Positions 9,656-18,936 of a stretch of DNA of 64,000 bases are shown piece after piece. Below the pieces are notes generated by a model that was not told where the DNA came from, ran no database searches, and saw only the letters and a program-made list of their open reading frames with translations. Source of the stretch: Alcaligenes faecalis (GTDB taxonomy: Bacteria; Pseudomonadota; Gammaproteobacteria; Burkholderiales; Burkholderiaceae_B); the NCBI RefSeq assembly GCF_002443155.1, contig NZ_CP023667.1, forward strand, positions 3,162,001 to 3,226,000, given 5' to 3'. Every line of letters begins with the position of its first letter. Positions within the stretch are counted from its first letter, which is position 1. The position numbers and the translations under genes were made by a program.

Positions 9656-10258
9656 TCAGGCAGTCAAGGCACACCATCGTTGGTGCACCGCCCGTGCCCG
9701 CTCTTCCAACAGGGACAGCGTCGTCTGTCCATCGTTCAGAACCACATCATCGGCCACGTCCAGCCGCTGCTGACGTTGCGCCTGTGCTGCCATGATACGT
9801 TCAATTGTGGCCACTGCCAGCCCGTTGCGCTTTTGTACGCGCTCGATCTGGGTCGCTTCATCACAATCCACAACGCAAATCCGGTCCACACGGTCGCGCC
9901 ATCGTCCTGACTCCACCAGCAAGGGTACAACCACAACAAGATAACATCCTTGCGCTTTCAAGGTCTGTGCTTTTGTTACGTTCCAAATCAGAGGATGAAT
10001 GATCGCCTCCAGGCGATGACGAGCATTGGGATCGGCAAACACACAGGCCCGCATCCAATCCCGATCCATGGAACCATCTGCTGCCAAAGCATCTGCACCA
10101 AAGGCGGCGCGAATCGGTTCAATGGCCAGGCCACCAGGCGCAGTCAACTCATGCGCGATTACATCCGTATCCACGACGGCCGCCCCCCAGGAGGCAAAAA
10201 AATTGGCCACCTGGCTTTTGCCCGATCCAATTCCACCGGTCAGCCCAATCGTCAGCAT
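9656..10258 (-). CDS. coaE: Dephospho-CoA kinase
   Basis: CoaE phosphorylates the 3'-hydroxyl of the ribose of dephospho-CoA, the last step of coenzyme A synthesis. The product has 200 residues from ATG 10258. The P-loop GLTGGIGSGKSQVAN is at the N-terminus, followed by DTDVIAHELTAPGG and HPLIW, which bind dephospho-CoA. A longer frame opens at a TTG 24 bases upstream, but the family begins MLTIGLTGG, so the ATG is preferred. The usual upstream pilD is not present: the divergent neighbour is a lipoprotein gene. Also of CoA relevance, panC lies 1.3 kb away on the same strand, but with other genes between. Confidence 0.95.
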   Translation of the reverse strand: MLTIGLTGGIGSGKSQVANFFASWGAAVVDTDVIAHELTAPGGLAIEPIRAAFGADALAADGSMDRDWMRACVFADPNARHRLEAIIHPLIWNVTKAQTLKAQGCYLVVVVPLLVESGRWRDRVDRICVVDCDEATQIERVQKRNGLAVATIERIMAAQAQRQQRLDVADDVVLNDGQTTLSLLEERARAVHQRWCALTA

Positions 10259-10392
10259 GCGCAATCCACGGATAAAAAACAAAACTGTAACGTACCCACG
10301 CCAATCCTCCTACCCTGAATAGACCTGATACTGTCCCGCCGCCCCTGGTCTAGCGTAGAATTCAGCTATCAACCAGTCCACGGAAGCCCGCC

Positions 10393-11031
10393 ATGTCTTT
10401 CACCAAGATTTCCCCCCTGCGTTCCCTTACCTTGCTTTCGGTCGTGTTGCTGGCAGCATGTGCCCAGGCGCCCGTCCAGCCAGCCCCCAACGAGGGCCGT
10501 GACTCCACCCAGAAAGACGCCCTGCGCCAGGCGCAAGGCAGCGGCACCGCGCGTGCTCCCTCGCAAATCAATTTGGGTTTTGGCAACCAGGAAGGACTGC
10601 ACGCCATTACACCGGCCCGCGCCGAACAGCCCACCGCCCAGGCCGATCGCAGCGTTCCCGAACTGGCCGAACCCAAGACCTTTTTGGGTACCCTGTCCTG
10701 CCCGCCACAAAGCGGCGCTTGCGAGCCCTACAAAATCAGCGTGACCCTGGCTCCCGCTGGCCAATGGCGCATGCGTGCCACCCCGGTAGGCGCTGGCCAG
10801 GAACATCACAAGAGCGGTTGCTGGGTTCCAATCGGTACACAGCCCACCCGTATCGCCCTGCTGGCCAATAACGACTCGACGCTGGCAGACCTGAGCTTTG
10901 TGAACAATAACGTCTTGCGTATCAATACCTTCAACCAGCAGCGTCCTACGCTGGAAAGCCACCTGACTCGCCAGGCCGACCTGGACCCGGTCAGCGAACT
11001 GGACGGTCAGGCCACCCCAGCCTGCCGCTAA
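10393..11031 (+). CDS. Putative lipoprotein, unknown function
   Basis: The 212-residue product has a clear type II signal: basic N-terminus, hydrophobic core LTLLSVVLLAAC, and a lipobox cysteine followed by AQAPVQPAP. The mature part begins with a Pro/Ala/Gln-rich linker and then a compact domain containing two cysteine pairs (TLSCPPQSGACEPYKI and HKSGCWV). I do not recognise the domain. The gene stands alone, divergent from coaE and convergent with the LuxR-type gene. The gap to that gene's stop is a single base. A TAGAAT box at about 10356 could be its -10 element. An envelope-located conserved hypothetical is all the sequence supports. Confidence 0.8.
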   Translation: MSFTKISPLRSLTLLSVVLLAACAQAPVQPAPNEGRDSTQKDALRQAQGSGTARAPSQINLGFGNQEGLHAITPARAEQPTAQADRSVPELAEPKTFLGTLSCPPQSGACEPYKISVTLAPAGQWRMRATPVGAGQEHHKSGCWVPIGTQPTRIALLANNDSTLADLSFVNNNVLRINTFNQQRPTLESHLTRQADLDPVSELDGQATPACR

Positions 11032-11032
11032 G

Positions 11033-11368
11033 CTAAGGCACAGACAGGCCGCCCACCAGGCTGGGCGGCAACACATCCCGCAGGCCCGGCTCGCTGAACA
11101 CAAAGCGAGTCAATTCAACCGCATTGCGCACGCGTAACTTCTGAAAAACGCGTGCCCGATGCGCCTCCACCGTACGCTGGGAAATCTCCAATTCAGCCGC
11201 AATCACCTTATTCGCCTTGCCACTGGCGATATAGGACAGCACGTCGCGCTCGCGCGGAGTCAGGCTTTCAAACAGCACAGAGGCGGGCAAATGACTATTC
11301 AATACCATGTCAGTCTCGTATATCTGTACCAGGCGAACAGGCCGCCTGCGATGTGAAGAATTAACCAT
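11033..11368 (-). CDS. Stand-alone LuxR-type helix-turn-helix regulator
   Basis: The protein has 111 residues and consists almost entirely of a GerE/LuxR DNA-binding domain: LTPRERDVLSYIASGKANK then ISQRTVEAHRARVFQKL, with the conserved E, G, T-V-x-x-H and K-L positions. A receiver or autoinducer domain is missing, so it is a solo HTH protein or the remnant of a FixJ/NarL-type response regulator. ATG 11368 opens the frame, but ATG 11308 (MVLNSHLP) is an alternative giving a 91-residue protein. No strong ribosome binding site distinguishes them. It is convergent with the lipoprotein gene, 1 base away. Target and stimulus are unknown. Confidence 0.8.
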   Translation of the reverse strand: MVNSSHRRRPVRLVQIYETDMVLNSHLPASVLFESLTPRERDVLSYIASGKANKVIAAELEISQRTVEAHRARVFQKLRVRNAVELTRFVFSEPGLRDVLPPSLVGGLSVP

Positions 11369-11488
11369 AGACAGAGTTTGTCATTTTAGGCAGGGACTAC
11401 ACGACTGTTAACTTATACGGGATGTTTTTGTCACAGGACTAATATAGAGACGAAGATTTCACTGCGCTGGGGTGGCGCAGGTATAAAA

Positions 11489-11512
11489 AAAGCACAGTAA
11501 AAACTGTGCTTT
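11489..11512 (-). terminator. Rho-independent terminator of the scpA-panC operon
   Basis: A 9-base stem (AAAGCACAG / CTGTGCTTT) with a 6-base loop lies just past the panC stop. On the minus strand it is followed by a T-rich run. Confidence 0.85.
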
Positions 11513-11534
11513 TCTCACCAAAGAACACAAAAAA

Positions 11535-13264
<1,730 letters not shown>

Positions 13265-13282
13265 AGGCGCAGGTGTACAGAT

Positions 13283-13474
13283 TTAGTTGTTTTCGTAGTA
13301 CACGTAAGGTTTCTGAGGCGTGCGAGCAGCCTTGTAACCGTCTTGCAGCTCCTGATCAATCTGCTTGTCCCACAGACGATAGCGGCCTTCACGCTGCCGT
13401 GCTTCGGTATCCGCATTCTGATCTTTATACTGTTTAAGAAACTGGGTAATTTCGGATTCGAAATTCTTTGCCAT
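13283..13474 (-). CDS. DUF3460 family small protein
   Basis: A 63-residue soluble protein, MAKNFESEITQFLKQYK..., with the conserved QREGRYRLWDK segment and a C-terminal KPYVYYENN. I recognise it as DUF3460, a small betaproteobacterial family of unknown function that sits upstream of scpA and panC. A longer frame runs to 13558, but the ATG at 13474 has an ACAGG ribosome binding site and matches the family start. It is divergent from the MFS transporter gene. Confidence 0.88.
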   Translation of the reverse strand: MAKNFESEITQFLKQYKDQNADTEARQREGRYRLWDKQIDQELQDGYKAARTPQKPYVYYENN

Positions 13475-13551
13475 AATACCTGTACGCCTAAAATAAATTG
13501 GATAACAGAAAAGTTTGAGTTTACTGCACCGCACACCAGAGAGTTCGCTGC

Positions 13552-14985
13552 ATGGCATCTGAACAGACCGAAGCCGTCCAAGCGGCGACCATGTCCCCCC
13601 AAGAACGTCGAGCCATACGCATTATTCCCTACATTGTGGGATGTGCATTGTTCATGCAAATGCTGGACTCTACGGTTGTAGCCACTGCCCTGCCCACGAT
13701 GGCCTTGTCACTGGATACCAGCGTCATCCGGATGAATACCATCATTACCAGCTACCTGCTGGCCGTGGCCGTATTCGTTCCGATCAGTGGATGGGCTGCA
13801 GACCGCTTTGGTGCACGCAAGGTGTTCCTGGCCGCCATTCTACTCTTTACCGCCAGTTCTGTTGCATGTGCCCTGTCCCAGACCCTGCCCCAATTAGTCA
13901 TTTCCCGCGTGATACAAGGCATGGCGGGGGCCATGATGGTGCCGGTGGGACGCATTATCTTACTGCGACGCGTCCCTAAAGATGAGCTTTTAAGCGCCAT
14001 GGCGGTGCTGACCTTGCCTGCCTTGCTGGGCCCCATCATCGGCCCGCCTGTGGGTGGTTTTTTAGTCACCTATGCCAGTTGGCACTGGATCTTCCTGATC
14101 AACATCCCCGTGGGTGCGCTGGGTATCGCTCTGGTATTGCGCTATATACGTGAGGACTATCCCACCGAGCGCCCCCCTCTGGACTGGCTGGGCTTTATCT
14201 TGAGCGCTATCTGTCTGGCCACGCTGGTGACCAGTTTCGAGAACGTAGGTCACGGCACCATCAGCTGGACCACGCTGGGCTGGCTGACCCTGGCCGGTCT
14301 GGTCGCGGGGGCATGGTACATCTGGCACTCGCGGCAAGTAGCCTATCCAATTATTGATTTGTCCTTGCTGCGCACCAAAACCTTTGCCATTTCTGTGCTG
14401 GGCGGCAATCTGTGCCGTTTCTCGCTAGGCGCTGCACCATTTCTGTTGGCCATCATGCTGCAAACCAACTTTGGCATGAGCGCATTATCGGCGGGTCTGA
14501 TCACCTTTACTGGTGCCATTGGCGCCTTGGGCATGAAACTGGTGGCCCCACCTATCATCCGGCGCTACGGCTTTCGCAAGGTACTGATCGTGAATGCCTG
14601 GCTGACGGGCGTATTCATCGCCCTGTGCGCCATGTTCCAGGCTACGACGCCCATGTGGCTCATGATTGCCGTCCTGACTGCAGGCGGTTTCTTCCGCTCC
14701 CTGCAGTTCACTGCAGTCAACACCCTGACCTACGCCGATCTGGAATCCGAAGCCATGAGCCAGGCCAGCAGTTTCGCTGCCATGGCGCAGCAATTGGCCA
14801 TCAGCCTGGGTGTGGCATGTGCGGCGGTAACGCTGAATGTCAGCATGGCATTGCGCGGAGCCAGCAGCGTGGAGACCCAGGATACGATCTGGGCCTTTCT
14901 GATCCTGGGTGCGATTACCGCCATATCCAGCCTGTCTTTTGCCCGACTTTCAGCCAGTGATGGTGAGTCTTTGCAGAAGAAGTAG
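13552..14985 (+). CDS. MFS transporter, DHA2 (EmrB/QacA) drug-export family
   Basis: This 477-residue inner-membrane protein has the DHA2 signature LDSTVVATALPTMALSL in TM1, motif A GWAADRFGARKVF after TM2, and the exporter-specific motif C in TM5 (PIIGPPVGGFLV followed by WHWIFLINIPVG). The length and hydrophobic profile fit 14 membrane spans. No adaptor (EmrA) gene is beside it. It is convergent with the A+T-richer pdxH/trp cluster, 65 bases away. It could export that cluster's product, but its own base composition looks native, so this link is speculative. Confidence 0.88.
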   Translation: MASEQTEAVQAATMSPQERRAIRIIPYIVGCALFMQMLDSTVVATALPTMALSLDTSVIRMNTIITSYLLAVAVFVPISGWAADRFGARKVFLAAILLFTASSVACALSQTLPQLVISRVIQGMAGAMMVPVGRIILLRRVPKDELLSAMAVLTLPALLGPIIGPPVGGFLVTYASWHWIFLINIPVGALGIALVLRYIREDYPTERPPLDWLGFILSAICLATLVTSFENVGHGTISWTTLGWLTLAGLVAGAWYIWHSRQVAYPIIDLSLLRTKTFAISVLGGNLCRFSLGAAPFLLAIMLQTNFGMSALSAGLITFTGAIGALGMKLVAPPIIRRYGFRKVLIVNAWLTGVFIALCAMFQATTPMWLMIAVLTAGGFFRSLQFTAVNTLTYADLESEAMSQASSFAAMAQQLAISLGVACAAVTLNVSMALRGASSVETQDTIWAFLILGAITAISSLSFARLSASDGESLQKK

Positions 14986-15050
14986 ATCTACATGCCAAAC
15001 TGACCCCGGGTAAAACAAACGCGATTAAGGGGCCACACCCTCAGCGGTAA

Positions 15051-15692
15051 TCATGGATACATGCGGCTAGAGGCCCAAGGCATCTCTATAGAACTGCGTT
15101 TGAACACCAACCGATCATGAAGCCGAAAAGGTTTATCGATCCAAAACTCCATCGACAGAGGAACGATACGAAACCCAGTCCAATACGAGGGCCTTGGAAC
15201 TTCACCAATGCCAAAGCGAGCCGCCTGGACCGCAACCGCTTTGGCCAGGTCCCCTCGTTTGAGCAAAGGGCGGGATTGTTGACTTGCCCACGCCCCTATC
15301 CGGCTTGCACGATCTCTAGACGCAAAATGTGCATCAGCCTCGGCGTCCGAAACTTGCTGAACCTGTCCACGAAAACGAATCTGTCGGTGCAAAGACTTCC
15401 AATGCAACACCCCGGCAGCCTGCATATTGCTAAGCAGCTCTCCTCCTTTTTGAGACTGTGTATTGGAATAAAAGACCAGTCCTTCTTGATCAAATTTCTT
15501 CAATAAGACCATACGGACATTGGGCATTCCAGAGGCATCAGACGTAGCAAGCGCCATCGCATTTGCATCGTTCACCTCACTCCGATGAGCTAACTCGAGC
15601 CATTCCCCAAACAAAACAATTGGGTCATTGCCTACAACTGTATTTGTCTCATCGTTAAAAGCCTCACTCACATCGTGCGTCACTTGAGTCAT
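15051..15692 (-). CDS. pdxH: Pyridoxamine 5'-phosphate oxidase (PdxH)
   Basis: PdxH is an FMN enzyme that oxidises pyridoxine- or pyridoxamine-5'-phosphate to PLP. The 213-residue product has [22 protein letters not shown] (FMN phosphate-binding region), [22 protein letters not shown] and [12 protein letters not shown]. The C-terminal FRLHDR carries the substrate-binding Arg-Leu-His, followed by a conserved-type end (RMYP). The ATG at 15692 follows the upstream gene by 12 bases, while a longer frame would overlap it. The sequence reads more like alphaproteobacterial PdxH than a Burkholderiales one, and base use is A+T-richer than flanking genes. Its place as last gene of a five-gene cluster suggests it supplies PLP or has been adapted as an FMN oxidase, as PhzG was in phenazine synthesis. 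Confidence 0.88.
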   Translation of the reverse strand: MTQVTHDVSEAFNDETNTVVGNDPIVLFGEWLELAHRSEVNDANAMALATSDASGMPNVRMVLLKKFDQEGLVFYSNTQSQKGGELLSNMQAAGVLHWKSLHRQIRFRGQVQQVSDAEADAHFASRDRASRIGAWASQQSRPLLKRGDLAKAVAVQAARFGIGEVPRPSYWTGFRIVPLSMEFWIDKPFRLHDRLVFKRSSIEMPWASSRMYP

Positions 15693-15703
15693 CTTCGAAA
15701 CAC

Positions 15704-16990
15704 CTAAGCGAAAGAAAGTAGTTGGGGCGCCGCCAGCAGATTGCGCCATTTATCAGCGTCATCACCCGGCTTGCTGATCATACGAGCCTGGCCATCCTTG
15801 CCAACGATCACCTCACCAGCAGGCGGCACATTCAAAAACTCCATATGCTGCGTCGCGCAATACGCTCCCACATCAAGAACCAGCAAATAATCACCTGCCT
15901 TTACCGAGGCAGGGACAGTCACTTCACCTGGTATAGGATAGTCATTCCGTAGCAGCGTGCGGCCTCGAATTTTGGCTCTACCCGCGTCCTTGTAGTCTGT
16001 AATTTCCTGAAAGTGGTCGTCCAGAAAGACAGTATTGTGAGGCCGATTACGTAGCTGGGCAGAGGGCATCAACATGCGAGAACTATCTGTAACAACGATA
16101 TGCCCATTGGAATGACGCACTACATCTCGTTTGACGCTTGACACCAAAACACCGGAGTCAGCCAACACATCACGGGCCGGTTCAAATAAGAATTTAACCG
16201 TCTCAGGTATTTTCATTTCGACCGCTAGGTCACGGATCGCAAGGAAATAGGTATTCCAGTCAAAATGCTTTTCCTCTTCATCCCATAATTCATAGTTAAA
16301 ACCATGCCCACCCGCAAAATTAATTGATTTCGCTGATGGAAAGTGTTTAACAAACATGTGGAAGATTTCACGCACGATATCAACCATATCCTGAAGTGAA
16401 TTGCCACTTCCGCAATACACCTCAAAGCACTCCAGAGTCCGCCCACTATCTTTCAACATTTGGGCTAATTGTCCCAGTTGCTCGACCTTCACCCCAGGTT
16501 TATCCGAACGAAGACTATCTATACGAGCACTGATCGTCGGCGCATTCTGCTCAATAGCAAATGCGATTTCATCAAGGCTAGCCAGAAACACCAAATGCTT
16601 TTTGGCATTCCAATAGCTGAGTTCCTTGTTCGAAACATGCCCTGGAGAAATAATGAATCTGTCAAACCCATACTGTGTGAGTAGCTCGTACTCATTAGGC
16701 ATCTGTAACAAGATACCAGCCCCTGCATCATGAAGAGGTTTCATGACATGAGGGTTTGCATTGGGGAAAAACGGAATGTACAGGGAGACACGCCCCTCCA
16801 AGCCTGCAGCACGATAGGCTGATGTAATGCGCTGAAAGTTCTTCAGAACCTGGCTTTCGCTGTAAACAAAGACAGGGGTGCCGGATTTAGAGCAAATATT
16901 AGCTAGGTTAGCTGTTGAAACCCAATGACTCTCTAAATAACGAACATCCAAACACGGCACGTCTTGCTCTGCGGCCTCATATATCGACAT
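15704..16990 (-). CDS. Decarboxylase-fold (fold-III) protein lacking the PLP lysine
   Basis: The 428-residue product aligns by eye with diaminopimelate/ornithine decarboxylases (alanine-racemase-like barrel plus C-terminal beta domain). Conserved-looking landmarks are DAGAG, a Gly-rich [24 protein letters not shown] (family EPGR) and [18 protein letters not shown]. However, the position of the Schiff-base lysine (family Y-A-x-K-A-N) reads [10 protein letters not shown], with no lysine. The active-site GxxCxxxD box reads [10 protein letters not shown], with no cysteine. It is therefore probably not an ordinary decarboxylase. ATG 16990 has an AGAGGAA ribosome binding site. It lies 54 bases after trpC and 12 before pdxH. 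Function unknown: a pseudoenzyme, a PLP-holding protein, or a changed chemistry. Confidence 0.82.
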   Translation of the reverse strand: MSIYEAAEQDVPCLDVRYLESHWVSTANLANICSKSGTPVFVYSESQVLKNFQRITSAYRAAGLEGRVSLYIPFFPNANPHVMKPLHDAGAGILLQMPNEYELLTQYGFDRFIISPGHVSNKELSYWNAKKHLVFLASLDEIAFAIEQNAPTISARIDSLRSDKPGVKVEQLGQLAQMLKDSGRTLECFEVYCGSGNSLQDMVDIVREIFHMFVKHFPSAKSINFAGGHGFNYELWDEEEKHFDWNTYFLAIRDLAVEMKIPETVKFLFEPARDVLADSGVLVSSVKRDVVRHSNGHIVVTDSSRMLMPSAQLRNRPHNTVFLDDHFQEITDYKDAGRAKIRGRTLLRNDYPIPGEVTVPASVKAGDYLLVLDVGAYCATQHMEFLNVPPAGEVIVGKDGQARMISKPGDDADKWRNLLAAPQLLSFA

Positions 16991-17044
16991 AGTGTTCCTC
17001 TTAAAACAAAGTCACAACAAAGAAAGGTGGGTTGCAAACACCCA

Positions 17045-17836
17045 CTACAAACAGGTGATAGAGCGCGTCGCATGTTCAATATCAGACACTCGCATCAACT
17101 GCTCACCAATCAAAAAACCCTTTATTCCGCTAGCTTTAAGACGAAGCACTTCTGCTGGACTGGATATTCCACTTTCACTAACTGCCAAACAATGCGGCCC
17201 CAACATCTTGAACAATCGCTCTGACACGCCAAGATCAACCGAGAAGTCACTCAAGTTACGGTTATTTATCCCGACCATTCGTACATTCATAGACAAGGCG
17301 CGTTCTGCCTCGGCCTCATCATGAACCTCAACCAGCGCTTCCATTCCAAGACTTTGAGCCCGCTCCATCAGCTCTTTCAGTAAGGAGTCATCACCTAGCA
17401 TCGACATAATCAATAAAATGCAGTCGGCGTTCATCGCTCTGGACTCATAGACCTGATACATATCCACAATGAAATCCTTACGCAGTACCGGCAAGTCAGA
17501 CGCAGATTTTGCAAGCTGCAGATCCCCTGCCTTCCCTTGAAAAAAATGGGCATCAGTCAAAACCGACAAACATGCTGCACCGCCCTTTTTATATGCTTGG
17601 GCAATCTCAACAACATCAAAGCCTTCTCTAAGCAATCCTTTTGATGGACTCGCTCGCTTGATCTCTGCAATCAGTGCAATCTGGTCTCGCACCACGCGTT
17701 TTTCCATGGCGGAAACGAAACATCGAGGTGGTGGCAACCGGGATATAAGAGACTCAAACCTAGATAGAGACATCTCGCTACGAGCTCGTTCGATTTCCTC
17801 AAGCTTATAAGCCTTGATCGTGTTCAAAATACTCAT
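17045..17836 (-). CDS. trpC: Indole-3-glycerol-phosphate synthase
   Basis: TrpC closes the indole ring from CdRP with loss of CO2 and water. The 263-residue barrel has every catalytic motif: ALIAEIKRASPSKG, PVLRKDFIVDMYQV, ALVEVHDEAE, VGINNRNL and LAVSESGI. Nothing in it suggests inactivation. Its ATG overlaps the trpD stop as ATGA, so the two are translationally coupled. The sequence resembles alphaproteobacterial TrpC and is A+T-richer than neighbouring genes. The usual betaproteobacterial partners trpE and trpG are not nearby. It may be a second copy serving a special pathway, or the organism's only copy after replacement. The window cannot decide. Confidence 0.93.
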   Translation of the reverse strand: MSILNTIKAYKLEEIERARSEMSLSRFESLISRLPPPRCFVSAMEKRVVRDQIALIAEIKRASPSKGLLREGFDVVEIAQAYKKGGAACLSVLTDAHFFQGKAGDLQLAKSASDLPVLRKDFIVDMYQVYESRAMNADCILLIMSMLGDDSLLKELMERAQSLGMEALVEVHDEAEAERALSMNVRMVGINNRNLSDFSVDLGVSERLFKMLGPHCLAVSESGISSPAEVLRLKASGIKGFLIGEQLMRVSDIEHATRSITCL

Positions 17837-18922
17837 AGGTCACCAGAAAGCTCAGAGGAAAACAGTTGGGGAGCATCCCCCTGACAAGAAACAGAGATCA
17901 AACGCTGCAAACATCGCAATGCCTGGCCCTCATCAATGGAAGCACGCGCAATTCGTATGGCATCTAACCAGCCCTCTGTTTTCCCGGATGCAATTAATGC
18001 TCCAGCCGCATTGATCAATGCGATATCCCTATAAGGCCCAGCCTCCCCTTCGAGGACTGAACGCAGTGCATGTGCATTCGTCTGCGGATCTCCTCCTTTT
18101 AAGACGTCAGGCGCAGCTATAGACAAGCCAAGGTCCTCTGGCCGTATCTCGAGATCAGTCAAATGACCACTGATAGCCAACGTTGCAAAAGTCGGACCTG
18201 TGGTAGTAATTTCATCTAGTCCATCAGAACCATGAACAACAAGAACCCGTTCAGATCCAAGCTCAGCCAAAGCAGCAGCTAAAGGGCGAACTAAGCTTCT
18301 GGCGTAAACACCAACCAAATGATGCTTAACCCCAGCTGGATTGAGTAACGGACCAAGAATATTAAAAAGTGTTCTGGTTCCAAGCTCTACGCGCACCGGC
18401 ATCGCTTTCGCAAGAGCTGGATGATGAGCAGGAGCAAAAATGAACCCAATTCCAACCTCATCAATGCAGCGTTCAATCGTGTGAGGCTGTACGTCCAGAT
18501 TTACCCCAAGCGCTCGCAAGACATCAGCAGCACCAGACCTTGAGGAAAATGCTCTATTCCCTTGCTTGGCTACGCGAACTCCAGCACCTGCCACAATAAA
18601 AGCAGCACATGTAGAAACGTTGTATGTCCCCGAGTTATCGCCCCCCCGTTCCCAGGATATCCATCGTTCCTGGTGGAGCCTGTATAGTCACCATACGTGC
18701 TCGCATTGCAAGAGCGGCACCGACTATCTCATCGATAGTCTCACCACGCATGCGTAATGCAGTCAGCACTGCCCCAACTTGTGCCTGGCTAGCTTTCCCA
18801 GAAACGATACTGTCCATCAAAGCAGCCATACCGTTACGACTCAACGACCTGTACGAGACAAGGTCTTGAATAGCCGATTTGATATCAAACGCGTCGGTTT
18901 GCATTGTTATGGGGGTCTGCAT
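17833..18922 (-). pseudogene. trpD: Anthranilate phosphoribosyltransferase, frameshifted in a 7-G run
   Basis: TrpD transfers phosphoribose from PRPP to anthranilate. The reading frame from ATG 18922 (GAGG ribosome binding site) runs 96 codons to DILGTGGR and then stops. The frame one base over continues with DNSGTYNVSTCAAF, VAKQGNRAFSSRSGAADVL, TRTLFNILGPLLNPAG and DGLDEITTTGP to the stop at 17833. Removing one G from the 7-G run at 18641-18647 restores the family glycine loop GTGGDNSGTYNVST and a 362-residue protein. The rest looks intact, so this is either a sequencing error, a recent loss, or a slip-prone phase-variable site. One motif change is visible: KQGNR where the family has KHGNR. 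It lies 14 bases after the flavoprotein gene and overlaps trpC. Confidence 0.85.
18641..18647. repeat. Homopolymer run of 7 C (7 G on the coding strand) in trpD
   Basis: Seven identical bases fall exactly within codons for the PRPP-binding glycine loop of TrpD. Six would keep the gene in frame. Runs like this are classic sites of both sequencing error and slipped-strand phase variation. Confidence 0.9.
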
Positions 18923-18936
18923 GAAAACCTCAGCGG

